A stretch of DNA of 64,000 nucleotides from UBA11865 sp041570195 (GTDB lineage: Bacteria > Chloroflexota > Anaerolineae > Promineifilales > Promineifilaceae), in assembly GCA_041570195.1 (NCBI GenBank), contig JBFFWQ010000005.1:36669-100668 (forward strand), given 5' to 3'. How positions within the stretch are numbered: the stretch's first letter is position 1; each line of letters begins with the position of its first letter. Below, one piece after another: positions 25,071 through 32,680 of the stretch. Below the pieces are notes generated by a model. The model searched no databases. It saw only the letters and a program-made list of their open reading frames with translations, and had not been told where the DNA came from. Position numbers and translations under genes: made by a program.

Positions 25071-25682
25071 TCATTTACGCCTGGGACTTGTCAGAAAAGC
25101 CAACAGGCTTGGCCAACGCTCCTTGACGATCGAATGGTCGTCGGTGTCTGGGCGCTGAGCGTCCAGGTAGATCAGGCTCATCGCAGCGCCGAAGAAGGCG
25201 TACCACCATACTTGGCTGACCAGTACAAAGATGAGCGGCCATAGTAGCAGGCTGATGCGTGTCGCCAGAAACGACTGGCGGGTGATCAGCCGCAATACGA
25301 CCCAGACCACCAGGATTACCAGAAGAATCTGCAAGGATATGAGTAGCAGTCCGCCGCTGCCCGTTGTGTTTCCCCGACCGCCGGCGCCGCCCAACCAGAT
25401 GGACCATCGAGTGCCGGCCACAGCCGCCAGCAGGCCCAAGGCGACCATAAGCTCGCTGCCGCCGGCCGCCCGCATTAGTAGCACGGCGGCCATGCCTTTG
25501 GCGAGTTCGCCGAGGAAAACCAGCAGTCCCGCCCATCGCGCTACACTGAGGGCCGTATTGGTCACGCCCAGGTTGCCGCTGCCCATTTGGCGCAGATCCT
25601 TTCCCGTGACCAACTTCGCGATAAGCCAGGCTTGCGGGATCGAACCGATCAAGTAGCAGCCAATTAACGCGGCGACGATCAT
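25071..25682 (-). CDS. plsY: PlsY-like glycerol-3-phosphate acyltransferase (diverged)
   Basis: The 203-residue membrane protein has five to six helices. PlsY motif 1 is recognisable as GSGNLGVTN and a glycine-rich motif 2 region as WLGGAGGRGNTT. PlsY transfers acyl from acyl-phosphate to glycerol-3-phosphate, the first step of phospholipid synthesis. In typical PlsY the second motif is preceded by GHxFP, but here the corresponding place reads GTRWSIW, so the usual His is missing. The gene overlaps the stop of the PEP-utilising kinase gene by ATGA, an odd partner for a lipid enzyme. It may be a specialised homologue rather than the housekeeping enzyme. Confidence 0.75.
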   Translation of the reverse strand: MIVAALIGCYLIGSIPQAWLIAKLVTGKDLRQMGSGNLGVTNTALSVARWAGLLVFLGELAKGMAAVLLMRAAGGSELMVALGLLAAVAGTRWSIWLGGAGGRGNTTGSGGLLLISLQILLVILVVWVVLRLITRQSFLATRISLLLWPLIFVLVSQVWWYAFFGAAMSLIYLDAQRPDTDDHSIVKERWPSLLAFLTSPRRK

Positions 25683-28360
25683 GCCTGAACTTCCTCCTCA
25701 ACATAGATGACGCCCTTGTTGCCGTCCACGGTGATCAGCTGCCCTTCTGGTATCTGCTTGGTCGCGCCGCCAACCGACATAACGGCCGGGATGCCATACT
25801 CCCTGGCCACAATGGCGCCATGGGACAAGATGCCGCCTACTTCGGTGATGAGTCCGCCAGCTACGGCGAAGAGCGGCGTCCATACCGGATTAGTAAACGG
25901 AGCGACCAAGATCTCGCCCTTGCCAAGCTTGTGGAATTCCTCGGGTCCGGTCACCACGCGCGAGATTCCAGTGATCACTCCCGGGCTGCCGGCCACGCCA
26001 GCCAGTCTATCATCCGAATCACTAACCGCGCTGGTTGCCGTTTCCAAGTAGATCTCCCGGCCATCCCGGATAATCTCCGGCCACGGTCTTGCGCGGCTTT
26101 CATCGAATTCTGCTCTGCGGACCTGAACCATCTCGCGGAAGTCGGTTGGCGTGACAGCCATTTCCTCCATTTCCTCGAAACGCATGAAGAAGATATCATC
26201 CGGCTGGTCCAGAAAACCTCGTTCATGCCAGCGCCGGCCCAACTCCAGGAACATCATCCGGGCTGGTGGGAAAAGCCGCGTCCATTCGAAGTGCATGGTG
26301 TCCCGTTCTCGTGTGCTTACCTGGGCCTGGCCTAACAGCCAGCGGAAGAGGCGTTTCATCAGAAAACGCCCCTTTAGACCCTGGTCGACTTTGGCCTCGA
26401 CCTCCTTGGTCAGATCGCGGCGCTCCTCCCTCAGTCGCACCTGCTGGGCATACGGGCTTTGGGATTCGTCGGCGTCCAGGTAACTGCGCAAGAAGCCAAA
26501 GACCGGTGCCGGATCTTCGCCCCACGTAGGATAAATGATGTCCATACGAATTTCCCGGTGGCCATACCCTTCCTGAAAGCGATTAAGCTTCTTCAGGAAT
26601 TCGCGGCCGTCGGGCGATTCTTCCAGTCGAGCCATTGTCGCCTGCGGGTCGCCGCCGCGCAATATCTCACTTACGGCCGGCGAAGCCTTAGCCTCCTGGG
26701 CCAGGTCCCATATGCGCTTATTTGTTTCCATCGTCGCGTTGCCGGTCAAACCTGAAATGAGCTTCGCGACCACCTCCTCAGATTCGGGGCCGTAGTGTGG
26801 TTCCAATATAGCTTCTAGCAATTCATAGGTTCGACCGGTCAGGGCGATCATCAGGAAGTCGTAATTCATTAGGCGACTGATCGTCTCAAAAGCCAGGCCA
26901 CGGATCCTGGTCACAATTTCTTCCTCGGTAGCGCCATCCATGTTCCTGGTGAAGACGTTTACTTCGTCGATCTCGACGTGGTAACGTTCGATGATGCCAG
27001 GCAGTCTTTTGGGAAACAGGACCATGAAACGCAACATGCGAAACAACATGCTGACGTAGGCGAGTGACAGCTCGCGCTTCGATTCCTGTTTTTCGTGGCT
27101 AATCGGATTGATGAACTGCTCAACCATCGGCGCTCGAACCGCTGGTGAGAGCCGGCCAAAGGCCTCTTCAATGTACTCGCGGTGGAAGTAGGGCTGGTTG
27201 TAGAAGGTGCCGATGGCGTCCATGTTTGGTGGCGCCTTGAAGCCCAACCTCCAAAATGTGTAGTCGAACATGGTTTTAAGCAGAGGTTCGACCACCGAAA
27301 GGAAGGTCGGCGAAAGGGCGTCGGGGAAGATCTCGACCAACATGACCCGACTATACTCGCCTTCGATGTCAAACACTTTTTCGGACGGCGCCAGGGTCGT
27401 GATCGGCCGCGCCTGCAGGAGATACCATTTATCGTTGGCCAACCCCCATTCGATGTCCTGCGGCGTCCCGTAATAGTTCTCGATTTTAACTCCCAGCTCA
27501 GCCAATTCCGCCGCCTGCTGGTCGGTCAACGCCGGAGCCTGTCGCAACTCCTCGGACGTATCCAGTTCAATCGTCCCGCCATCGGCCGAATAGATTATCT
27601 GTCGTTCTTTCGTCGCCGTTTGGCGGGAAACGACCGTCCCATTCTGCTTCTTCACCGTCAGCGTGTCCGGCGATACCAGGCCAGAGACTATCGCCTCGCC
27701 GAGCCCCCAACTGGCGTTGATGACCACCTCGCCTTCATCGCTGCTGACCGGATTCACGGTAAACAAAACGCCCGAGACTTCCGAGTCGATCATCGCCTGA
27801 ACCACAACCGACAAGTAGACTTTCTGATGATCAAAGCCATGCTCGGTGCGGTACCGGATGGCTCTGGCCGTCCAAAGCGAGGCCCAGCAACGACGGATAT
27901 GTTCGAGCAATTCCTCCTCGCCGCGGATGTTCAGGTAAGTATCTTGCTGCCCGGCGAAAGAAGCGGTGGGCAGATCCTCAGCTGTGGCCGACGATCGAAT
28001 GGCCACTGGGACTTCGGCCGGATCTGCTAGGCCCAACTCTTGACCTAAGCTGCGATAACCACGGGTTATTTCAGCAGACATCTCGCCCGGTATTGGCTGT
28101 CGGCTGATCAGGTCGCGAATCTCGGCCGATTTACGGGTGACGTCGGCCGGATCCTTCATGTCCATCTTGTTGAGGATACTCTCGATGACCGGATACAAGC
28201 CACTGGACTCGATTACTTCTCGATAAGCCGGGGCGACAACGCAGAAACCTGGCGGAACCGGAAAACCAGCCCGGGCCATGACCCCTAGATTGGCTCCCTT
28301 GCCGCCTACCAACTCGATCTCTTCAGCGGAAATATCTTGAAACCAACGAATGTAGTTCAT
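25679..28360 (-). CDS. PEP-utilising phosphotransferase, rifampin-phosphotransferase-like architecture
   Basis: The 893-residue protein starts with a PPDK/PEP-synthase N-terminal ATP-binding domain (VGGKGANLGVMARAGFPVPPGF, IRSSATAEDLPTASFAGQQD, DIEWGL). A long helical middle domain of about 450 residues follows. It ends with a swivelling phosphohistidine domain whose catalytic His is H847 in GGILSHGAIVARE. The C-terminal PEP-binding barrel of true PEP synthase is absent, and the order ATP domain, unique middle domain, His domain is that of rifampin phosphotransferase and related dikinases that phosphorylate small molecules. The natural substrate is unknown. A ribosome-binding site (GAGGTGGATC) precedes the ATG, and translation is coupled to the PlsY-like gene by ATGA. 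Confidence 0.8.
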   Translation of the reverse strand: MNYIRWFQDISAEEIELVGGKGANLGVMARAGFPVPPGFCVVAPAYREVIESSGLYPVIESILNKMDMKDPADVTRKSAEIRDLISRQPIPGEMSAEITRGYRSLGQELGLADPAEVPVAIRSSATAEDLPTASFAGQQDTYLNIRGEEELLEHIRRCWASLWTARAIRYRTEHGFDHQKVYLSVVVQAMIDSEVSGVLFTVNPVSSDEGEVVINASWGLGEAIVSGLVSPDTLTVKKQNGTVVSRQTATKERQIIYSADGGTIELDTSEELRQAPALTDQQAAELAELGVKIENYYGTPQDIEWGLANDKWYLLQARPITTLAPSEKVFDIEGEYSRVMLVEIFPDALSPTFLSVVEPLLKTMFDYTFWRLGFKAPPNMDAIGTFYNQPYFHREYIEEAFGRLSPAVRAPMVEQFINPISHEKQESKRELSLAYVSMLFRMLRFMVLFPKRLPGIIERYHVEIDEVNVFTRNMDGATEEEIVTRIRGLAFETISRLMNYDFLMIALTGRTYELLEAILEPHYGPESEEVVAKLISGLTGNATMETNKRIWDLAQEAKASPAVSEILRGGDPQATMARLEESPDGREFLKKLNRFQEGYGHREIRMDIIYPTWGEDPAPVFGFLRSYLDADESQSPYAQQVRLREERRDLTKEVEAKVDQGLKGRFLMKRLFRWLLGQAQVSTRERDTMHFEWTRLFPPARMMFLELGRRWHERGFLDQPDDIFFMRFEEMEEMAVTPTDFREMVQVRRAEFDESRARPWPEIIRDGREIYLETATSAVSDSDDRLAGVAGSPGVITGISRVVTGPEEFHKLGKGEILVAPFTNPVWTPLFAVAGGLITEVGGILSHGAIVAREYGIPAVMSVGGATKQIPEGQLITVDGNKGVIYVEEEVQA

Positions 28361-28415
28361 GATCCACCTCGCACAAGAAATATGTTGCCATTCTTTGCTT
28401 ACATCGTATCACAAC

Positions 28416-28450
28416 TTTTGTGCGCCAGTATGGCAATTTTGTGCGAAAGT
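28416..28450 (+). promoter_or_regulatory. paired 14-bp direct repeats, possible operator
   Basis: TTTTGTGCGCCAGT (28416-28429) and TTTTGTGCGAAAGT (28437-28450) are near-identical and spaced 21 bp apart, two helical turns. A further CTTGTGCG lies on the opposite strand near 28367-28374. They sit between the divergent kinase and mutase genes, about 50-85 bp upstream of the mutase start, as expected for a shared regulator site. Confidence 0.5.
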
Positions 28451-28487
28451 GTGCGCCAAGAAGTTACCGTACTGCAATCGGCCGGCG

Positions 28488-28493
28488 TATAAT
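28488..28493 (+). promoter_or_regulatory. -10 box 6 bp before the mutase start codon
   Basis: TATAAT at 28488-28493 is a perfect -10 and the ATG is at 28500, so transcription should begin at or next to the A of ATG. A weak TTACCG lies 18 bp upstream as the -35. The mutase mRNA may therefore be leaderless. Confidence 0.5.
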
Positions 28494-28499
28494 ACGATC

Positions 28500-30158
28500 A
28501 TGCAGAATCTCGAAGATGCCAAGAAACGGTGGGAGCAAGAGATAATCGAGCCAGTTTTGAAGCGCTTTCCTGAAAGGAAACAGGAGTTTCAGACATCCTC
28601 TGAGATCCCTGTCGAACGGCTGCACATGCCAGCCCATGCCGATCCCAATTACGAAGAGGCGCTGGGTTTCCCGGGTCAATATCCCTTCGTGCGCGGCGTA
28701 CAGCCGACCATGTACCGTGGTCGCTATTGGACCATGCGCCAATATGCCGGCTTTGGCACGGCCGCGGAGTCGAACGAGCGCTACAAGTATCTCCTGAGTA
28801 AGGGACAGACCGGTCTGTCAGTCGCCTTTGATTTGCCGACCCAGATCGGCTACGATGCCGACCATCAACTGGCTGCCGGCGAAGTGGGCAAGGTGGGCGT
28901 CAGTATTTCCAGCCTGGAAGATATGGTTGTGCTGCTGGATGAAATTCCGCTGGACAAGGTTAGTATCAGCATGACCATCAACGCCCCGGCTTCGATTCTT
29001 CTGGCCATGGTGGTCGCTGTCGCCCGGCGCCAGGGCGTGCCCCTGAACGCCCTACGCGGCACGGTGCAGAACGATATTCTCAAAGAATACGTGGCTCGGG
29101 GCACGTACATTTATCCGCCCCGGCCGTCCATGCGGCTGATTACCGATCTTTTCGCATACTGTGCGGCCGAAATTCCGCGTTGGAATACAATTTCTGTCTC
29201 GGGCTATCACATTCGCGAGGCGGGCAGCACGGCCGTCCAGGAGATAGCCTTCACCCTGGCCAATGGCATGACCTACGTCCAGGCGGCCATCGACGCCGGA
29301 CTGGATGCCGACGCCTTCGCCGGCCAGATCTCCTTCTTCTTCAACGTCCACAATAATTTCTTGGAGGAGATCGCTAAGTTCCGCGCGGCGCGTCGACTGT
29401 GGGCCAAAATCATGCGCCACCATTTTAAGGCCGCCGATCCGCGGAGTTGGCGCCTTCGCTTTCATAGCCAGACGGCTGGCAGCACATTGACGGCTCAGCA
29501 GCCGGAGAATAACGTGATCCGCGTCGCCTTGCAGGCTTTGGCCGCCGTTCTGGGCGGTACCCAGAGCCTGCATACCAATGGCCGTGACGAGGCGCTGGCT
29601 TTGCCTTCGGCTGAAGCGGCCCGCATCGCCCTGCGCACGCAGCAGATCATTGCCCACGAGAGCGCTGTGGCCGATACCATCGATCCGCTCGGTGGGTCCT
29701 ATTATTTGGAGTATTTGACCGAGGAGTTGGCGCGCCGGGCCGAGGATTACATCGAGGCTATCAAGGATCTAGGCGGGGTTCTGACGGCCATTGAGACCGG
29801 CTACATCCAGCGGGAAATACAGGAGTCAGCTTACGGGTTCCAGCAGGCGCTCGAAAGCGAGCAGGAGATAGCCGTGGGCGTCAATCGTTTTGTCGAAGAG
29901 CAGGATACGGCTATTCCTCTGCAAAGACCGGACCCGGCCGTCGAGAGTAGCCAACGGCGGCGCCTGGCCGAGCTGCGCGCCCGGCGGGACAATACAAAGG
30001 CGGCCGAGTTACGCGGTCATCTGGCGACGGCCGCACGGGGTGATGAGAAACTGATGCCGCTTCTGATCGCTTGCGTTGAACATGATGTTACCCTGGGCGA
30101 GATCTGTGACACGTTGCGCCAGGAGTGGGGCGAATACGAGCCGGCTACAATCATATAG
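28500..30158 (+). CDS. mcmA1: methylmalonyl-CoA mutase, catalytic (alpha/A1) subunit
   Basis: Starting at the ATG at 28500 gives 552 residues; the upstream extension to 28359 has no family similarity. The sequence is the substrate-binding TIM barrel of acyl-CoA mutases: PFVRGVQPTMYRGRYWTMRQ, GLSVAFDLPTQIGYDADH, the NDILKEYVARGTYIYPP stretch and the FHSQTAGSTLTAQQPENN region. The protein ends without the about 130-residue B12-binding domain, so it must pair with a separate small subunit, and no such gene is in this window. It isomerises methylmalonyl-CoA to succinyl-CoA with adenosylcobalamin. The epimerase gene follows after 11 bp. With the carboxylase at 19522-23128 the set covers propionyl-CoA to succinyl-CoA. 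Confidence 0.95.
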   Translation: MQNLEDAKKRWEQEIIEPVLKRFPERKQEFQTSSEIPVERLHMPAHADPNYEEALGFPGQYPFVRGVQPTMYRGRYWTMRQYAGFGTAAESNERYKYLLSKGQTGLSVAFDLPTQIGYDADHQLAAGEVGKVGVSISSLEDMVVLLDEIPLDKVSISMTINAPASILLAMVVAVARRQGVPLNALRGTVQNDILKEYVARGTYIYPPRPSMRLITDLFAYCAAEIPRWNTISVSGYHIREAGSTAVQEIAFTLANGMTYVQAAIDAGLDADAFAGQISFFFNVHNNFLEEIAKFRAARRLWAKIMRHHFKAADPRSWRLRFHSQTAGSTLTAQQPENNVIRVALQALAAVLGGTQSLHTNGRDEALALPSAEAARIALRTQQIIAHESAVADTIDPLGGSYYLEYLTEELARRAEDYIEAIKDLGGVLTAIETGYIQREIQESAYGFQQALESEQEIAVGVNRFVEEQDTAIPLQRPDPAVESSQRRRLAELRARRDNTKAAELRGHLATAARGDEKLMPLLIACVEHDVTLGEICDTLRQEWGEYEPATII

Positions 30159-30169
30159 GCAAAGGTAAA

Positions 30170-30709
30170 ATGATAAGGAAAATCAGCCATATCGCCATTG
30201 TCGTGCCTGATTTGGATGACGCGTTAGGCTTTTGGGTCGAGACGCTTGGCCTGCCCCTGGAGCACGTGGAACATGTGGTGGACCAGGACGTCGACGTGGC
30301 CTTTCTGCCATCCGGTGACAGCGAGATTGAGTTACTGGAGCCGATTAGCGAGAGTAGCGGCGTTGCTCGGTTCCTAGAAAAGCGCGGCCCGGGCATGCAC
30401 CATATTTGCTTCGAGGTTGACGATATCGAGGCGATGCTGGCCAAGATGAAGGCGGCCGGCGTGCCGTTGATTAACGAGGAGCCAACAATCGGCACCGGCG
30501 GCAAGAAGATCGCCTTTGTTCATCCTAAAGGTACCGGCGGCGTGCTCGTGGAGTTGTATGAGCTGACGCCTGAGGAACCTGCCCGGCGCATTGAGCAGCT
30601 GGACGACATGCGTCGCCGGCTGAGGCAAGGCGGCCGTGTTTATGCGGCCGGCGTCATTGGATTTTTGGCGAGTTTGCGGACGGCCGGGTCGGGCAATAAC
30701 AACCCATAA
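30170..30709 (+). CDS. mce: methylmalonyl-CoA epimerase
   Basis: The ATG at 30170 follows AAAGG and gives 179 residues. The first about 135 residues are a glyoxalase/VOC fold with the epimerase metal and catalytic residues in ISHIAIVVPDLDDAL, MHHICFEVDDIEAML and VLVELYEL. The enzyme converts (S)- to (R)-methylmalonyl-CoA for the mutase encoded 11 bp upstream. A C-terminal extension of about 40 residues (RRIEQLDDMRRRLRQGG and onward) goes beyond the usual length and has no obvious role. The pair is cotranscribed. Confidence 0.93.
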   Translation: MIRKISHIAIVVPDLDDALGFWVETLGLPLEHVEHVVDQDVDVAFLPSGDSEIELLEPISESSGVARFLEKRGPGMHHICFEVDDIEAMLAKMKAAGVPLINEEPTIGTGGKKIAFVHPKGTGGVLVELYELTPEEPARRIEQLDDMRRRLRQGGRVYAAGVIGFLASLRTAGSGNNNP

Positions 30710-30742
30710 CAAAAGAAACCGCCCCCTTGGGGAAGGGAGCGG
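30708..30742 (-). terminator. intrinsic terminator on the minus strand
   Basis: Arms 30719-30728 and 30733-30742 pair over 10 bp (one wobble in the minus-strand RNA) with a CCCC loop. They are followed on the minus strand by TTTCTTTTGTT. The terminator faces the end of the epimerase gene and closes a minus-strand transcript coming from the right. Confidence 0.8.
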
Positions 30743-30900
30743 ATCTCTCTGCTGAAGCCACCAGGAGGGAAGTGACTTCAGCAATATCTCGGGTTTATGC
30801 CTATTCGAGGGAGGGACGGCATTCCCTAGGTCTGATCAGAGCTGTTCCAGTCGCGTTTCTCTCGTGCCAGTTTGGGGGAGGAGTTCCTCTTAACCGACCA
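30712..30900 (-). ncRNA. candidate structured small RNA (about 190 nt)
   Basis: A minus-strand promoter (TTGTTT at 30930-30935, 17-bp spacer, TATGCT at 30907-30912) predicts a start near 30900, and a strong terminator lies at 30708-30742. Between them there is no ORF but several helices: a 7-bp pairing of the 5' end (AAGTCTG) with CAGACCT about 70 nt later, a small AGGGA/TCCCT hairpin, and an 8-bp hairpin at 30750-30783 with a C-rich loop. I cannot match it to 6S, SRP, tmRNA or RNase P. It could alternatively be the 3' untranslated region of the NYN gene at 30999-31679. Confidence 0.5.
30750..30783 (-). ncRNA. hairpin with C-rich loop CUUCCCUCCUGG
   Basis: TGCTGAAG (30750-30757) and CTTCAGCA (30776-30783) form an 8-bp stem. 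On the minus strand the 18-nt loop reads CACTTCCCTCCTGGTGG in its core. The loop core recurs in the hairpin at 31792-31830 although the stems differ. A CCUCC loop could pair with Shine-Dalgarno sequences (inference). Confidence 0.55.
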
Positions 30901-30906
30901 GACTTA

Positions 30907-30935
30907 AGCATATAGTAGCTTACCAACATAAACAA
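30907..30935 (-). promoter_or_regulatory. promoter of the candidate small RNA
   Basis: On the minus strand TTGTTT (30930-30935) and TATGCT (30907-30912) are separated by exactly 17 bp. The region is AT-rich compared with its surroundings and lies 64-92 bp downstream of the stop of the NYN gene, where no other gene needs a promoter. Confidence 0.5.
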
Positions 30936-30998
30936 TGCATTACTTTGGTCTTAGAGCAATATGAGAAACGGAGCATTAGCCCGAATTCAGCGCCTTTT

Positions 30999-31679
30999 TT
31001 ACTCTCGGTCACTCTGACCGAAGAGGCGCAACCACTCGTCCACATCGTCGTCGGAGAGCTTCCTGGCGCCGTCCTTTAATGCCGCTGGATCGGGGGCTTC
31101 CTTGGGCCGGCTCTTTTTGCGACCGGCCGCCGGCGATTTCGCGTCCGCTCTGGGTTGCGGGCTGGGTTGAGCCGGTGGCGGATCGATCCGCGGCGCCGAT
31201 TCAAACAACGCCAGCCATTCGGCGATTTCTTCCGGGCTCAAGTCCAGATCGTCGGCTTGGTCTGGCGATAGCCCATCTGGGACCGCCTGCTCTTTCCGAC
31301 CTGCCTGGCCCAGGCGCTCTGCGAACACATTGGCTGGAATATGTTGCATGCGCCTATCCCGGGCGACGGCCAGCACCTGTCGATCGCTGCTGATCAGCGT
31401 GTACTCGCCCGGATTGGCAGCCTGGCGAATACGGCTGATGAGTAACGTATCGGCCGTTTGGCCTTCGGGGGCGAAGATCACGTCGACCTGTCCGCGGGAA
31501 AGGAATTTTGAGCGTCCGCCCGGCAGTCCCCGGTCAAAGATGACCGTGATCTGCCGTTTTCGGCTGCCGGCGGCCCAGCTTCGCAGACGCAAGACGAGCA
31601 TGACCTCGTCATTAGGATCGTCCAGGGCGATGTCGGGCATCTTGGCGATCAGATTGTGTCCGTCGATAAGATAGTGCAT
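30999..31679 (-). CDS. NYN-domain (YacP-like) ribonuclease-type protein
   Basis: I start at the ATG at 31679, so the protein opens with MHYLIDGHNLIAKM, the conserved beginning of YacP/NYN nucleases with the acidic D7 and N10. The frame extends upstream to 31730 without family similarity. The PIN-like domain covers about 120 residues (VIFDRGLPGG, DTLLISRIRQ, LISSDRQVLAVARDR). NYN proteins are metal-dependent RNases; Bacillus Rae1 of this family cleaves mRNA on the ribosome. A charged, Pro-rich tail of about 90 residues follows and carries two copies of an EWLxLF motif (AEWLALFESA and DEWLRLFGQS, the latter at the very end). The 226-residue length is above the usual about 170. Confidence 0.85.
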   Translation of the reverse strand: MHYLIDGHNLIAKMPDIALDDPNDEVMLVLRLRSWAAGSRKRQITVIFDRGLPGGRSKFLSRGQVDVIFAPEGQTADTLLISRIRQAANPGEYTLISSDRQVLAVARDRRMQHIPANVFAERLGQAGRKEQAVPDGLSPDQADDLDLSPEEIAEWLALFESAPRIDPPPAQPSPQPRADAKSPAAGRKKSRPKEAPDPAALKDGARKLSDDDVDEWLRLFGQSDRE

Positions 31680-31736
31680 GATCGATTCAGGGATTGTCTG
31701 GCAATTGGCGTCGGCCGGCAATATGAACAAGTAGGG

Positions 31737-31769
31737 GCCGGGTTTCCGCGGGGCCGGCAGAAACCCGGC
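31737..31769 (-). repeat. perfect 10-bp stem hairpin
   Basis: GCCGGGTTTC (31737-31746) and GAAACCCGGC (31760-31769) are perfectly complementary around a 13-nt GC-rich loop. It lies between the GNAT and NYN genes, 22 bp from the next hairpin. No T-run follows on either strand, so it may be a 5' leader structure of the NYN gene or an RNA processing site rather than a terminator. Confidence 0.5.
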
Positions 31770-31791
31770 TGCTGAAAGTTGCCTTTAAAGC

Positions 31792-31830
31792 GTTCAGCCC
31801 CGATCCAGGAGGGGAAGACCGGGGCTGAAC
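31792..31830 (-). terminator. perfect 11-bp hairpin with C-rich loop behind the GNAT gene
   Basis: GTTCAGCCCCG (31792-31802) and CGGGGCTGAAC (31820-31830) pair perfectly. The minus-strand loop is GTCTTCCCCTCCTGGAT, sharing CUUCCC(C/U)CCUGG with the hairpin at 30750-30783. It lies 74 bp after the GNAT stop and could end that transcript, but the tail (GCTTTAAAGG) is a poor T-run, so terminator activity is uncertain. Confidence 0.5.
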
Positions 31831-31903
31831 AGTTGTTTGGCGACTTCGATCGTAATAATAGCCGCCAATCCTAAATCTAGTCTGAAATGGCCATGAGCAA
31901 CGT

Positions 31904-32329
31904 CTAAGTATCAGAAGCGCGAGACATGGTCACCAGTTCGACTCTGGCAGACCAGCCTAGCTTGCTCCAGAAGGTGATTGCCGCGGGATTGTCCTCAAAG
32001 ACGAACAGATGCCATTTGCGGATGCCGATTCGCATCAGGTTATAGACGCAACGGGAAACAAGCGAGCGGCCGATGCCCTGCCGGCGGTACTGTTCTTGCA
32101 CGGCGAGTTGATCGATATAACCGCGCCGGCCGTCGTGGCCGCACAGTACAGCACCGACGATTCTGTCGTCATCCCGGGCGACGAAACTCAAGCCCGGATT
32201 GCGCTCCAGAAAGCGCGCTAAACCCTCGCGCGAGTCTGTGTCGGCCAACTCGATCTCTTCTGTACTCTGCCACAGTTCTCGAACGGCTTTGTAATCTGTC
32301 AATTCCATTTCTTGAATAACGGCTTGCAT
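31904..32329 (-). CDS. GNAT-family N-acetyltransferase
   Basis: The 141-residue protein is a single GNAT domain. The acetyl-CoA binding motif A is QYRRQGIGRSLV at about residues 82-93, after the strand GYIDQLAVQ. Motif B appears in the C-terminal part as EDNPAAITFWSKLGW. A good ribosome-binding site (AAGGAG, 8 nt) precedes the ATG at 32329. The family transfers acetyl from acetyl-CoA to amines of small molecules or proteins, and the substrate is not predictable here. Upstream lies a long inverted repeat, and downstream are two strong hairpins. Confidence 0.9.
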   Translation of the reverse strand: MQAVIQEMELTDYKAVRELWQSTEEIELADTDSREGLARFLERNPGLSFVARDDDRIVGAVLCGHDGRRGYIDQLAVQEQYRRQGIGRSLVSRCVYNLMRIGIRKWHLFVFEDNPAAITFWSKLGWSARVELVTMSRASDT

Positions 32330-32680
32330 GGCCAGCTCCTTGGAATAGAGCCATCAGTTGACAGTCGTCAGCTGTCAGCTGATGGCAACTAGCGGTCAAA
32401 CGTTGCCCCAATAGCGAATATCATTGCAGCCCTACAGTAGCATTCTGCAGTTCCGGAGGCAACCAACTGGCCGGCCGCGATCCGAACTCCGGCTGCTTCC
32501 CCCGCCGCTGAGTCCGATCACTCCTTACCACCTGCCACCCCGCCACCCTGCCACCCGCGACCTCAAACCTATTGCGATCATTGCCAATTATGCTAATATC
32601 AACTCTGCTATTTTCTCGGGCATGACAAGAGGTCGCCGGCCGCTAGGCGCCTGGCTTTCTGGTCATCGAAAAGGACGAAT
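32330..32680. promoter_or_regulatory. divergent intergenic region with short repeats and a promoter for the HTH gene
   Basis: GCCATCAGTTGACAG (32350-32364) and CTGTCAGCTGATGGC (32372-32386) form a 15-bp inverted repeat with one wobble. Three 8-bp units of the CYGCCACC type lie at 32532-32555. A promoter candidate for the plus-strand HTH gene is TTGCGA (32572-32577), 16 bp, TAATAT (32594-32599). An ORF at 32424-32684 has no coding character. AAAGGACG at 32670-32677 is the ribosome-binding site of the HTH gene. Confidence 0.5.

Noticed and set aside
25679..28360. Annotation as phosphoenolpyruvate synthase or as a rifampin-resistance gene
   Set aside because: The C-terminal PEP-binding barrel of PEP synthase is missing, and rifampin as substrate cannot be inferred from architecture alone.
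30712..30900. 6S RNA
   Set aside because: The length is right, but the 5' and 3' ends do not pair and no long central-bubble hairpin can be drawn.
31925..31960. T-loop-like sequence AGTTCGACTCTGG as a tRNA remnant
   Set aside because: It lies inside the GNAT coding sequence and no acceptor or anticodon stem can be formed.
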